Of a stretch of DNA of 32,995 nt, positions 23,244-30,771 are shown in pieces. Position 1 is the first letter of the stretch; each line of letters opens with the position of its first letter. This DNA is from Kiritimatiellia bacterium (GTDB lineage Bacteria > Verrucomicrobiota > Kiritimatiellia > RFP12 > DVOR01): positions 1-32,995 of the forward strand of contig JAFYWN010000031.1 in NCBI GenBank assembly GCA_017558005.1, read 5' to 3'. Below the pieces are notes generated by a model, which did not search any database, was not told the origin of the DNA, and was given only the letters and a program-made list of their open reading frames with translations. The position numbers and the translations under genes were made by a program.

Positions 23244-24077
23244 ATGAAAAGTGTTTTGAATCAATTGAGCCAACTTCAAGAGCTGATTCTTGCGCGTGAC
23301 GAGCATCGTCTGACGGGCGATGGTGCGCATTTAGCGCGTTTGAATGAAGCGATTGAATCAATGACAGTTGGCTTACCTGATAATGTTCGCTCTTTTTATT
23401 CGCGTTTGATAACGCGTGACCATGTGATTATGGCTCCTGTACACAAGGGTTCTTGTGCGGTGTGTGGTATGCATTTGCCGATTAGCCAAGTGCAGTCGGT
23501 GCGTCAGTGCCAGGCGATTCAGTATTGCCCGGGGTGCTCTCGTATTCTCTATGAAGACTTGAATGCTCCCCAGTGGGTTGGTACGACACCTTCTCGTGGC
23601 GAACCGCGTAAGAATGGCATTTCGCGTTTCTCTGCTGAGACGTTGATGGTGCCGGACATGGTTGCGGGAAGTGCGGCAGATGCGATTGAAATTCTTGCTG
23701 GGAAGATGGAAGCGGCAGGATTCATCAATAACTCAGACGCATTGATTGGTTCGGCATTAGAACGTGAATCAATGTTGAGCACTGCGATGGATTTCGGTTT
23801 GGCTTTTCCGCATATTCGTGGCGTGGAAGGTGGCTCTCTGACGCTCGCTTGCGGTGTGAGTAAGGAACCTTTTGAGTGGGATGCTTCTGGCACGAAGACG
23901 AGCATTGTCTTCTTGATTACGATTCCTGCGGCCGTGAGTGCGTTCTATATGCGCTTAATCTCTGGCTTGACGGAAGCCTTCCTCAAAGAAGCAAATCGTA
24001 ATGCTTTGATTGATGCCGAGACGCCTCAGGCGCTCTGGAAGGCATTGGTGAAGGCTACGCGCAACACGATTAAGTAA
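23244..24077 (+). CDS. Zinc-ribbon / PTS EIIA (fructose-mannitol/Ntr class) fusion protein
   Basis: 277 residues; GGAG six bases before the ATG. Residues 1-60 form a helical, coiled-coil-like segment. A C4 zinc ribbon follows, CAVCG (Cys71, Cys74) and YCPGC (Cys95, Cys98), as in zf-RING_7/CT398-type proteins. After a linker, residues 130-277 are a PTS EIIA type 2 domain with the phospho-acceptor in LAFPHIRGVEGG (His190). EIIA domains of this class act in sugar uptake or as phosphorylation-dependent regulators such as PtsN. No transporter EIIB/EIIC lies nearby, favouring a regulatory job. The zinc ribbon plus coiled coil suggests binding to nucleic acid or a protein partner; that is inference. 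Confidence 0.82.
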   Translation: MKSVLNQLSQLQELILARDEHRLTGDGAHLARLNEAIESMTVGLPDNVRSFYSRLITRDHVIMAPVHKGSCAVCGMHLPISQVQSVRQCQAIQYCPGCSRILYEDLNAPQWVGTTPSRGEPRKNGISRFSAETLMVPDMVAGSAADAIEILAGKMEAAGFINNSDALIGSALERESMLSTAMDFGLAFPHIRGVEGGSLTLACGVSKEPFEWDASGTKTSIVFLITIPAAVSAFYMRLISGLTEAFLKEANRNALIDAETPQALWKALVKATRNTIK

Positions 24078-24095
24078 ACTTGATTGGGTTAAGAA

Positions 24096-24129
24096 GAACC
24101 GTGGTGCTTTGGTGCCACGGTTTCTATTT
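24096..24129 (+). terminator. Terminator after the EIIA fusion gene
   Basis: AACCGTGG / CCACGGTT stem (24097-24104 / 24115-24122) with a ten-base loop is followed by TCTATTTT. Confidence 0.75.
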
Positions 24130-24237
24130 TATTCTCTTTTACTTTTCTGATAAAGCGATGTACTTACAGGATGAGTGTGACCCTGGTGTGGGTGCCTGCG
24201 GGTGTTTTGTGTAAACGGCGTTCGTGCGATTGATCTT

Positions 24238-24376
24238 TCAATGATGGGGATATTGGAATACCTTTGAATGGGGCATTTGACCATCCGGTGGATAGATCTT
24301 TGAATACCACAGAATGGGGATATTGGCATGCCTTTGGACGGGATTAGAATACTTTTGAACGAGAGTATTGGAAAAC
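24238..24376. repeat. Degenerate tandem repeat in the convergent spacer
   Basis: Imperfect units of about 21-24 bp resembling ATGGGGATATTGGAATACC + TTTGA recur about five times, often with CTTTGA or CTTTTGA at the unit end. They are best preserved at 24242-24268 and 24313-24340. The repeat fills most of the 377-bp gap 24078-24454 between two convergent operons; no protein is encoded on either strand that I would accept. Confidence 0.5.
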
Positions 24377-24391
24377 CCTTTAAAAGAGAGG

Positions 24392-24427
24392 GGGAAAAGA
24401 AATGGGCGTTTCCGGTTGGAAACGCCC
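24392..24427 (-). terminator. Terminator of the nine-gene minus-strand block
   Basis: GGGCGTTTCC / GGAAACGCCC (24404-24413 / 24418-24427) is a perfect 10-bp stem with GGTT loop. In the minus direction it is followed by ATTTCTTTTCC. It lies 27 bp beyond the stop of the last gene. Confidence 0.75.
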
Positions 24428-24454
24428 ATATTTGAACCGACTGTGCGGCAGGTC

Positions 24455-24706
24455 TTACTGCTGCGGTTCATCGGGGTTGTTGCGACGAATCACGCCCAAC
24501 TCTTCAAGCTTCTGGATGATTTGCCCCATTGCTTCATAAGTACGCAAGAATCCCTGAGGATTCATAATGACGCGTTCAAAGGGACGGGGGATTGGGGTCT
24601 TGTTTTCGGGGCTAGGCTGCAAGCGCATCAAATCAAGACGAATGGTATGTTCCAACATGTGGATTTGATAGACGCCGTCTGCGTAGACTTCATTTTCGAT
24701 AGCCAT
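24455..24706 (-). CDS. Small conserved-looking protein of unknown function
   Basis: 83 residues, not recognised with confidence. It starts MAIENEVYADGVYQIHMLEHT, has a middle rich in Pro and charged residues, and ends with a helix (FLRTYEAMGQIIQKLEELGVI). The layout of a short beta region, then MNPQGFLRTY, recalls small DUF3467-like proteins, but this is only an impression. It lies 12 bp after serC on the same strand and just before a terminator, so it is the last gene of the block. AGGAATATC lies close upstream of the ATG. No transmembrane segment or metal motif is seen. Confidence 0.65.
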   Translation of the reverse strand: MAIENEVYADGVYQIHMLEHTIRLDLMRLQPSPENKTPIPRPFERVIMNPQGFLRTYEAMGQIIQKLEELGVIRRNNPDEPQQ

Positions 24707-24718
24707 AATGATATTCCT

Positions 24719-25762
24719 TTATCCGTGGGTTTGTTCAAATTGTCTCATAAATTCGGTGAGTTTGTCCACACCTGCTTCAGGCATTGCGTTGTAAAGGGAG
24801 GCGCGTACGCCTCCAAGTGCGCGGTGACCCTTTAGGGCGATGAGGCCTTCTTCTGCGGCCTTTTCGAGGAAGAGTGCTTCCAATGCGGCGGTTGGCAGGC
24901 GGAAGGTGACATTGGTCAGCGAACGTTCTCCCTTCGGCGCCAAAGGACGCCAAAAGGCGGTTCGATCAATTTCGGCATAGAGCTTTTCGGCTTTGCGTTG
25001 GTTCTGTTCCCAAATGGTTTCAATGCCACACTTTAAGAGGTGGTCGGTCAAGTGTCCGAGCACATTGACGGCAAAGGCGTTCGGCGTGTGATAGAGACCG
25101 TTTGCCTTGGCGTGTTCGAGGTAACAGAAGGCTGCGGGCAAGTTTCTTCTGGCGTGCGAAAGGAATTCCTTTTCGGCTACCACCACAGCAAGGCCTGCCA
25201 CGCCCAGGTTCTTCTGTGCACCTGCATAGAAGAGGGCATACTTTGAGTAATCTCTTGGACGGGCCAAAATGTCGCTACTCATATCAGCGCACAAAGGCAC
25301 GGGAGGCGCGGGAAAATCTTCGGGAAGCGCAGTCCCTGCAATTGTCTCATTGGTCGTGACATGTGCATAAACAGCGCGTTCATCCCAACCCTCAGTCCAC
25401 GATGCGAGCCGACGCGCACGAGCGACGCGACCTGCCTGCTGCACTGCTTTTTCGCCCCAGTATCCCTTCACGAGATAATCTGCCGCCGCCCCTTCGCGTA
25501 AGAAGTTATACGGCAACATCGCAAACTGTCCCGATGCTCCACCTTGAAGCAATAGGACCGTATAGCGATTGTCCAAGTTAAAGAGTTGGAGTAGATTGGC
25601 CTCCACGCGTGCTTTTAATTCGGCGTAGGCGGCACTGCGATGGGAAACTTCCAAAACGCCACAGGGCAGACCGCCCCACTGTAAGAGATCTTCGCGTGCC
25701 GCGGCGAGCACTTCGGGTGGCAACATCCCCGGTCCAGCGCAAAAATTATAAACAGGATTCAT
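24719..25762 (-). CDS. serC: Phosphoserine aminotransferase
   Basis: 347 residues, about the usual length (E. coli 362). PLP-dependent class V enzyme that makes phosphoserine from 3-phosphohydroxypyruvate and glutamate, and also serves pyridoxal phosphate synthesis. Family blocks are NFCAGPGMLPPEVL, VLEVSHRS, LLLQGGASGQF, CADMSSDIL, and the PLP lysine in LFYAGAQKNLG. NVTFRLP and GHRALGGVRASLYNAMP are near the end. GGAGG lies about ten bases upstream of the ATG. It follows a HAD phosphatase gene by 15 bp; neither serA nor a recognisable serB lies in the window. Confidence 0.95.
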   Translation of the reverse strand: MNPVYNFCAGPGMLPPEVLAAAREDLLQWGGLPCGVLEVSHRSAAYAELKARVEANLLQLFNLDNRYTVLLLQGGASGQFAMLPYNFLREGAAADYLVKGYWGEKAVQQAGRVARARRLASWTEGWDERAVYAHVTTNETIAGTALPEDFPAPPVPLCADMSSDILARPRDYSKYALFYAGAQKNLGVAGLAVVVAEKEFLSHARRNLPAAFCYLEHAKANGLYHTPNAFAVNVLGHLTDHLLKCGIETIWEQNQRKAEKLYAEIDRTAFWRPLAPKGERSLTNVTFRLPTAALEALFLEKAAEEGLIALKGHRALGGVRASLYNAMPEAGVDKLTEFMRQFEQTHG

Positions 25763-25777
25763 GAGCTTAAGACCTCC

Positions 25778-26653
25778 TTATTGTACCTGATTCGCCCAAG
25801 GCGGTTGCGCGGGCAACACCTTTTCAAAGGCGGCGATGAGTTCCGCTTCGGCCTCTTTCGTGTAATTACCCGTGGCGAACGCTTCATACACGCCGCTATT
25901 AAACAAAGCCCACGACTCCTCTTCGCGGCCTGGCAGAATTGGGAAGAAACGACATCCAAATCCGCGTGCCGCTTCAAGGTCGCCAGGAGCATCACCCACC
26001 ATCAAGACCTTATCACGCGGATAACGCCCATCTGTGAGTGCTGTGAGCTGTGCCACCTTCAGTCCCAATTCCTGGCCTGCGACGTGCTGCACGTACCCCA
26101 AGACACCCTGTCGGCCCCAGTCTTCGCGCAAGACCGCTTCAGGCGACTGCGATACGATGCCCGTTTCGCTCCGACCTTGCATTGCTTGCAAAGCCTTTCG
26201 GGCTCCTTCATAGGCAGGGAAGGTCGCTCCAGAGGTGACGATGGCATCATTGACGGCAAGACTCCACGCCAAAATTTTCTCCAAGAAGGGGGAGGGATGC
26301 TCAGCGAGCCATTGCTTAAGGGCCGGATTTCCCAAGGGAAGTCCGCTCTCAACAAATCCCTTCAAGTCCTCCGTCGGGATGGCTGGTAAGCCAGCCTTGA
26401 GCACGTCGGGGTGTTGATTGTAGGTCTCAAAGTTTAAGAGAATCGCCTTAAAACGCGAGATGCCGCGCGTGACCGAGTAAAGATTAACGTAATCTGCGCA
26501 AGCGAGATAGATGCGTTCCTCCTCAGGCGAGAGCCCGAGGGTCTTGACCATGAGGGGTTGCAAGAAACCGTGTTGCTTGGCGGCCATGGTGTCAACGACG
26601 CACCCATCGGAATCGAGGGCAACGAAGGTGGTGGGTTGTTCAAACGTACTCAT
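25778..26653 (-). CDS. HAD-superfamily hydrolase (phosphatase) of unknown substrate
   Basis: 291 residues. Motif I is VALDSDGCVVDTM (both nucleophile and acid/base Asp present). Motif II is TGIVSQSP, and motif IV is VLMVGDAPGDLEAARGFGC. The large helical insertion between motifs I and II (residues about 20-150) is a C1-type cap, as in phosphoglycolate or phosphoserine-type phosphatases. The start overlaps the mazG stop by four bases. It lies directly upstream of serC, so it could provide the phosphoserine phosphatase step, but it is not an obvious SerB and the substrate is open. Confidence 0.85.
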   Translation of the reverse strand: MSTFEQPTTFVALDSDGCVVDTMAAKQHGFLQPLMVKTLGLSPEEERIYLACADYVNLYSVTRGISRFKAILLNFETYNQHPDVLKAGLPAIPTEDLKGFVESGLPLGNPALKQWLAEHPSPFLEKILAWSLAVNDAIVTSGATFPAYEGARKALQAMQGRSETGIVSQSPEAVLREDWGRQGVLGYVQHVAGQELGLKVAQLTALTDGRYPRDKVLMVGDAPGDLEAARGFGCRFFPILPGREEESWALFNSGVYEAFATGNYTKEAEAELIAAFEKVLPAQPPWANQVQ

Positions 26654-27450
26654 TGTTTAGCCTCCGCTTTGACTGCGTCCCAAATCGCATCCAACTCTGC
26701 CAAGGTGAGGTCTTTCATTTCCTTGCCAGATGCCTTTACTCGTGCTTCCACTGCGCGGAATCGACGCGAGAATTTGGTCGTGGCGGCACGCAATGCGCTT
26801 TCGGCATCCACATGAATGAAGCGTGCGAGATTGACAAACGAGAAGAGCACATCACCGTATTCCTCGGCGATGGCTTCACTGTCACCACTCTTGATGGCGG
26901 CGCGCAGTTCGGCGATCTCTTCGTCTAATTTTGCATTCGGCCCTTCGGCATTCTGCCAATCAAATCCCACCTTCGCGGCTTTGTGTTGGGTACGCTGAGC
27001 CTTCAAGAGCGCGGGTAAGGCTTCGGGCACACCATCAAGGGCCGAAGTCTTTGGCGTCTTGTGTTCGGTCTGCTTGATTTGTTCCCAATTGCGCAACACC
27101 GCTTCGGTGTCCTTCGCATCAATGTCGCCGAAGACATGCGGGTGCCTACGAATCAATTTGTCTGCGAGCGTATTCACCACCTCATCAAAGGTGAAGTCGC
27201 CTTGATCTTCTCGGATGTCGGCTTGGAAGAGAACTTGCAACAATACATCGCCGAGCTCTTCTTTGTGATTGGCCAAATCATCTCCGACCATTGCCGAAAG
27301 CAGTTCGTAGCACTCTTCCTGCAAACAGGGTTGGATGCTCTGCAAGGTCTGTTCGCGATCCCAAGGGCATCCATCTGGCGCACGTAATGCCTTCAAGACC
27401 CAACGCAGTCTTTCAAAAGGAGAGGGGAAGTTAGTCGGAATTGTCTTCAT
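26650..27450 (-). CDS. mazG: Nucleoside triphosphate pyrophosphohydrolase MazG
   Basis: 266 residues, the two-domain MazG length. It hydrolyses NTPs and dNTPs to monophosphates, cleaning the nucleotide pool. The first domain carries APDGCPWDREQTLQSIQPCLQEECYEL with EELGDVLLQVLF, giving the ExxE-D Mg2+ site. The second repeats the pattern with DEEIAELRAAI and EEYGDVLFSFVNLARF. KVGFDWQN precedes the second domain as usual. It sits in the middle of the minus-strand block, 57 bp after the transporter gene, and its stop overlaps the start of the HAD gene, implying coupled translation. Confidence 0.95.
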   Translation of the reverse strand: MKTIPTNFPSPFERLRWVLKALRAPDGCPWDREQTLQSIQPCLQEECYELLSAMVGDDLANHKEELGDVLLQVLFQADIREDQGDFTFDEVVNTLADKLIRRHPHVFGDIDAKDTEAVLRNWEQIKQTEHKTPKTSALDGVPEALPALLKAQRTQHKAAKVGFDWQNAEGPNAKLDEEIAELRAAIKSGDSEAIAEEYGDVLFSFVNLARFIHVDAESALRAATTKFSRRFRAVEARVKASGKEMKDLTLAELDAIWDAVKAEAKQ

Positions 27451-27507
27451 AAAATGGATCGTTTCTGTGGGGAGAGGGTGAATAAACCACCTCAGCCCCT
27501 AATTCAA

Positions 27508-28656
27508 TTAAAACAAATAGGAACAAAGGGTGAGAAAAACGAAAAAGAGCACATTGAGTAAGGTGAAGTGCCACAGATACTTGAGCGGCTTTGCGTCAGG
27601 CTCTTTCAAGTAAATGCCGAAGGAAATCAAACTGGCCAAGGAGGCGATAGGCGTACCAAATCCACCGATATCAGCACCCAAGAGCAATCCCTTCCAATCT
27701 GTTGTGAAGGGTTCTAAGAGAATTGCTGCAGGTACATTGGAGAGGAATTGACTGACCGCCGCCGCAGTGGCTTGGGCATGGTGTTCCAAAAAGCCCGCGA
27801 AGAAGGTGCTAATGCACTCAATCTGTGCCAAGTTGCCAGAGAAGATGAAGAAGCAAATAAAGGTGAGCAAGAGGCCGAAGTCTACCTGTCGGAGTGCCTT
27901 CCCGCCGCAGATTAACGCGCCCAAGGTGACCACCACAAAGGTAATCCAACCTGGCACCACGCGGAAGACGGCACAGAGGCAGAGCGCAAAGAGGACGCCA
28001 TAGACCCAAATCTGTCGCGGCATCGGGGGTGTTTGGGGCGGGACGACGTTGTCCAAGTCTGCATCTTTAACGAAGTGCGTTACCACTGCCAATAAGCCTG
28101 CGCCCGCAAGGGTCACTGGGAGCATGGCCAAGAAGAAGTCGCCAGGCTGTAGGGTGTAGGCCGTGTAGAGAAAGAGATTCTGTGGATTGCCCACGGGGGT
28201 GGCCATTGACCCTAAGTTCGCCGCCACGGTTTGAAGGACAATCAATCCTGGAATGCGGTCACGCAGATTGAGCTTGTTGAGCAGATAAATCGCAAAAGGG
28301 GTTAAAGCAATCAAGGCGACATCATTGGTGATGAGCATTGAGAGCAAGAAGGTCAACTGCACCAAGGCGTGGGCCAACGCACGATAGCGTTGTCGCCCCT
28401 TGAGAAGCTTTGCGGCCAACGTCCGAAAGAGCGCGCACTCTCGCATGCCCGCCACCACGACCATTAAGCAGAAGAGCAGGTTGAGCGTTGTCCAGTCAAT
28501 CGCCTTCCACCAGGTGACCGCTGGCGAAAAACAAAAAGAGCCCGCCGCTGCAATTGCCGAGACAATCGTCACTGCGTGCACACGCAAAAAACGTTGCACG
28601 CGTTCCCTCTTTGTGGGCGGTGGAGGAGGACACTGAAGTGTGGTGGACTGAGTCAC
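27508..28656 (-). CDS. ArsB/CitMHS (IT superfamily) membrane transporter
   Basis: 382 residues with about ten transmembrane helices. Signature hairpins of the ion transporter superfamily are present twice: LITNDVALIALTPF with GSMATPVGNPQN, and LSNVPAAILLEPF with GADIGGFGTPIASL. These re-entrant loops form the substrate and ion sites in ArsB, NhaD and citrate/dicarboxylate carriers. Substrate cannot be read from sequence. The N-terminus starts with a Pro-rich cytosolic leader. At 382 residues it is a bit shorter than ArsB (about 430). Possible cargo includes a Na+-coupled carboxylate, which would fit an organism with a sodium pump; that is inference. It follows the 130-aa gene by 18 bp. Confidence 0.83.
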   Translation of the reverse strand: MTQSTTLQCPPPPPTKRERVQRFLRVHAVTIVSAIAAAGSFCFSPAVTWWKAIDWTTLNLLFCLMVVVAGMRECALFRTLAAKLLKGRQRYRALAHALVQLTFLLSMLITNDVALIALTPFAIYLLNKLNLRDRIPGLIVLQTVAANLGSMATPVGNPQNLFLYTAYTLQPGDFFLAMLPVTLAGAGLLAVVTHFVKDADLDNVVPPQTPPMPRQIWVYGVLFALCLCAVFRVVPGWITFVVVTLGALICGGKALRQVDFGLLLTFICFFIFSGNLAQIECISTFFAGFLEHHAQATAAAVSQFLSNVPAAILLEPFTTDWKGLLLGADIGGFGTPIASLASLISFGIYLKEPDAKPLKYLWHFTLLNVLFFVFLTLCSYLF

Positions 28657-28674
28657 GGTCGTTTTCCGATAGGC

Positions 28675-29067
28675 TTAGTTGAGGGAGAGGTCGCCGAAGA
28701 GCTTCCAACCATGTTGGTCGCGCTCAATCTTTAATTCGCGATCAGGGAAAACTTCGGGTAAGCGCTTGCGAAGGGTGTCCACCATAAAGGTCTCGCAGGC
28801 TTCGCGTAGGGCGGGGTCAACCGCATTGAGTGTGGCGATGCGTAAATCAAGTGTGTACCCTGGCCCATAGGAGGAGCCGATGCCTGCGGTGAAATTGGCA
28901 ATGACCGCAAAGAGCCCGTCATACTGTGGGTTTGCCGTAACTCCGTGGGAGGGACGCGCAGGATGGCGCGTCATGGCGTTACCATAGCGCGCTTCCAACG
29001 CATGATCAATCTCATGCAACACCGTTAGGAGCGTGGTTTCAAACACCTCTAATCGTTCATTTCGCAT
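28675..29067 (-). CDS. 130-aa protein of unknown function with HEIDH motif
   Basis: I do not recognise a named family. The N-terminal helix holds TTLLTVLHEIDHALEARYG (HEIDH at residues about 18-22), formally an HExxH motif. A Gly/Asn-rich region follows (HGVTANPQYDGLF, NFTAGIGSSYGPGYTLDLRIATL). An acidic helix (DPALREACETFMVDTLRKRLPEVFPD) and a short beta end (KIERDQHGWKLFGDLSL) complete it. There is no signal peptide or membrane helix. The start overlaps the end of tsaB by 11 bases, so the two are probably co-translated. It might be a small metalloprotein or the motif could be chance; the compact, composition-normal sequence argues for a real gene. Confidence 0.78.
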   Translation of the reverse strand: MRNERLEVFETTLLTVLHEIDHALEARYGNAMTRHPARPSHGVTANPQYDGLFAVIANFTAGIGSSYGPGYTLDLRIATLNAVDPALREACETFMVDTLRKRLPEVFPDRELKIERDQHGWKLFGDLSLN

Positions 29068-29632
29068 CTGCGGCTCCTACTGCAGGGTGGAGATAGTAGG
29101 GCTTGGGGTCGGTCGTGAGCGCATCGCCGAGGCGTTCAACCACCGACTCAAGTAAGGCGGGGTCAAGTGTTGCGGCGCGCAATGCAAACTCGGTTAGACG
29201 TTGGGCATCGGGCGAGACCATCGTTTCGTCCGACACGAAGGTGTCACGTTTGCGGACTTCAAACTCGGTGAGTGGTTCAATGGTCGTATCTGTCACACGA
29301 TAGCGCACCGTCCACAATGTATTGCGGCGCGCATCGCCGACCACGGTCACTTCGGTGGAGCCTGCGCCCGCCGCTAAGACTGCGGCCGAGGGGAAACCTT
29401 TGGGTTGCAACCCCCATGCGATGCCCATGCCTTGCAAAGCGGCAATAGCTGCGCGAATGCCAGCGAAAGAGCCTGGACCTAACCCGACGGCGAGTGCTTC
29501 AGGCGTTTCGTTGCCGAGGAAGTCACGCACCTTTGCCACCCAAGTGTCATCACGTCCATCCACTGTGAGCACGCATCCATTGTAGGCGACGTGTGTAAAA
29601 GCGGAGGAGCGGTCAAGAATTAGCGTGCGCAT
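29057..29632 (-). CDS. tsaB: tRNA threonylcarbamoyladenosine biosynthesis protein TsaB
   Basis: 191 residues from the ATG at 29632, chosen over a GTG nine bases upstream because GAGG lies eight bases before it and MRTLILDRS matches the family. TsaB is the ASKHA-fold partner of TsaD/TsaE in making t6A37 of ANN-decoding tRNAs. The signature AVGLGPGSFAGIRAAIAALQGMG is present. The C-terminal half is more divergent, as usual. The start overlaps the epimerase stop (TAATG). Confidence 0.9.
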   Translation of the reverse strand: MRTLILDRSSAFTHVAYNGCVLTVDGRDDTWVAKVRDFLGNETPEALAVGLGPGSFAGIRAAIAALQGMGIAWGLQPKGFPSAAVLAAGAGSTEVTVVGDARRNTLWTVRYRVTDTTIEPLTEFEVRKRDTFVSDETMVSPDAQRLTEFALRAATLDPALLESVVERLGDALTTDPKPYYLHPAVGAADAK

Positions 29633-30759
29633 TAAAAACACCTCTTAATCAAACTCAAAATACCTTGCTTCCATGGTACACGATGGGTTTTGCCGCTTTT
29701 GCCGCGGAACTTATCAAGATTCTCAATGTACCAAGCATAATTGCGCAGTAGCGCATCGCTGTCGGAGTAGCGTGGTTGCCACCCTAATTGACGTTGAATC
29801 TTCTCCACGCTCACAAAACTATCCTGTGCCGCTGTCTCGTAAACCCATGCGTACAAGGGCGAAAGATGAAGTTTTTCCAAGACTTTGAGTACAGCGATGA
29901 CTAACCCCGCCGGCGTGGTGCGAATCTTTTTTCCATGACCTGCGGCATCTAAAACAGCCTGCCACTCTTCGCGCATGGTTGTAAACACTGCGGCGCCCAC
30001 ATTGTAAGTGTCGCGGACTGCGGTGAGGTTAGGGTGGGTGAGGGCGAGACCGATGGCATCGCAGAGGTCTTCCACGTCAAGGAGTTGGTAACGATTCTTG
30101 CCGTTGCCAATCATTGGGAAACCGTGCCCCGTGTAGGCCCAGTCATACAAAAGCGCGAAAACGCCTAAGCGCTCGGGCCCCACAAAACTCTTCGGACGCA
30201 GAATGCACACAGGGAAGTCGTCGCTGTCGAGATTGCGCACGATGCCTTCGGCAATGATTTTGCTCCGTCCGTATGGCCCTACGCCTTCTAAACGGTCACC
30301 CTCCATGAGCGGATGGTGGTCGGGAATGCCGTATACTGCCGTTGAGGAGATGTAGACAAATCGGCGCACCTTGGCTTCGGCCGAAGCCTCTGCCACAATT
30401 CTTGCACCGTCAACGTCTGTGGAAACAATCTCCGCCTCGCTACAAAGCGGGAGTGCTGCGGCGCAATGCACCACCGATTGGCATCCCTTTAGGATGGACT
30501 TCACGGCTTCGGGGTCACGCACATCGCCGATAAGGGTCGTGATGCGCGGGTCTTTTGCCTCGGGATAGTCAAAGGGGAGAAGGTCAATTGAGCGCACGTC
30601 TTGAACGCCATGCGCCAATAACCACCGAATCAAGTTGATGCCCAAAAATCCACTACCGCCCGTGACCAACACAGGTTCTGGGACGGAAAAAGCACCGCCG
30701 ACGCCGTTCTCGGCGTCCGGCAGAGCGTTTGATGTGACAGGCGTCACAGAATTTGACAT
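29632..30759 (-). CDS. NAD-dependent epimerase/dehydratase (extended SDR)
   Basis: 375 residues. The Rossmann motif VLVTGGSGFLGINLIRWL starts near residue 30, then IDLLPF, IGDVRD, VVHCAA, VYISSTAVYG and the catalytic YGRSK (Tyr and Lys). LRPKSFVGPERLGVF and a C-terminal substrate domain follow. The pattern resembles the 3-beta-HSD/UDP-sugar epimerase-like branch acting on sugar nucleotides or isoprenoid-type substrates; the substrate is not determined. The N-terminus is about 25 residues longer than usual and non-conserved, but GGAG at the right distance supports the ATG at 30759. It lies 12 bp after gltA. Confidence 0.88.
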   Translation of the reverse strand: MSNSVTPVTSNALPDAENGVGGAFSVPEPVLVTGGSGFLGINLIRWLLAHGVQDVRSIDLLPFDYPEAKDPRITTLIGDVRDPEAVKSILKGCQSVVHCAAALPLCSEAEIVSTDVDGARIVAEASAEAKVRRFVYISSTAVYGIPDHHPLMEGDRLEGVGPYGRSKIIAEGIVRNLDSDDFPVCILRPKSFVGPERLGVFALLYDWAYTGHGFPMIGNGKNRYQLLDVEDLCDAIGLALTHPNLTAVRDTYNVGAAVFTTMREEWQAVLDAAGHGKKIRTTPAGLVIAVLKVLEKLHLSPLYAWVYETAAQDSFVSVEKIQRQLGWQPRYSDSDALLRNYAWYIENLDKFRGKSGKTHRVPWKQGILSLIKRCF

Positions 30760-30771
30760 TGCGAACTCCGA

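Noticed and set aside
24368..24835. 155-codon plus-strand frame in the convergent spacer
   Set aside because: It runs through the minus-strand terminator hairpin, the 83-aa gene and the end of serC; no ribosome site or family is seen.
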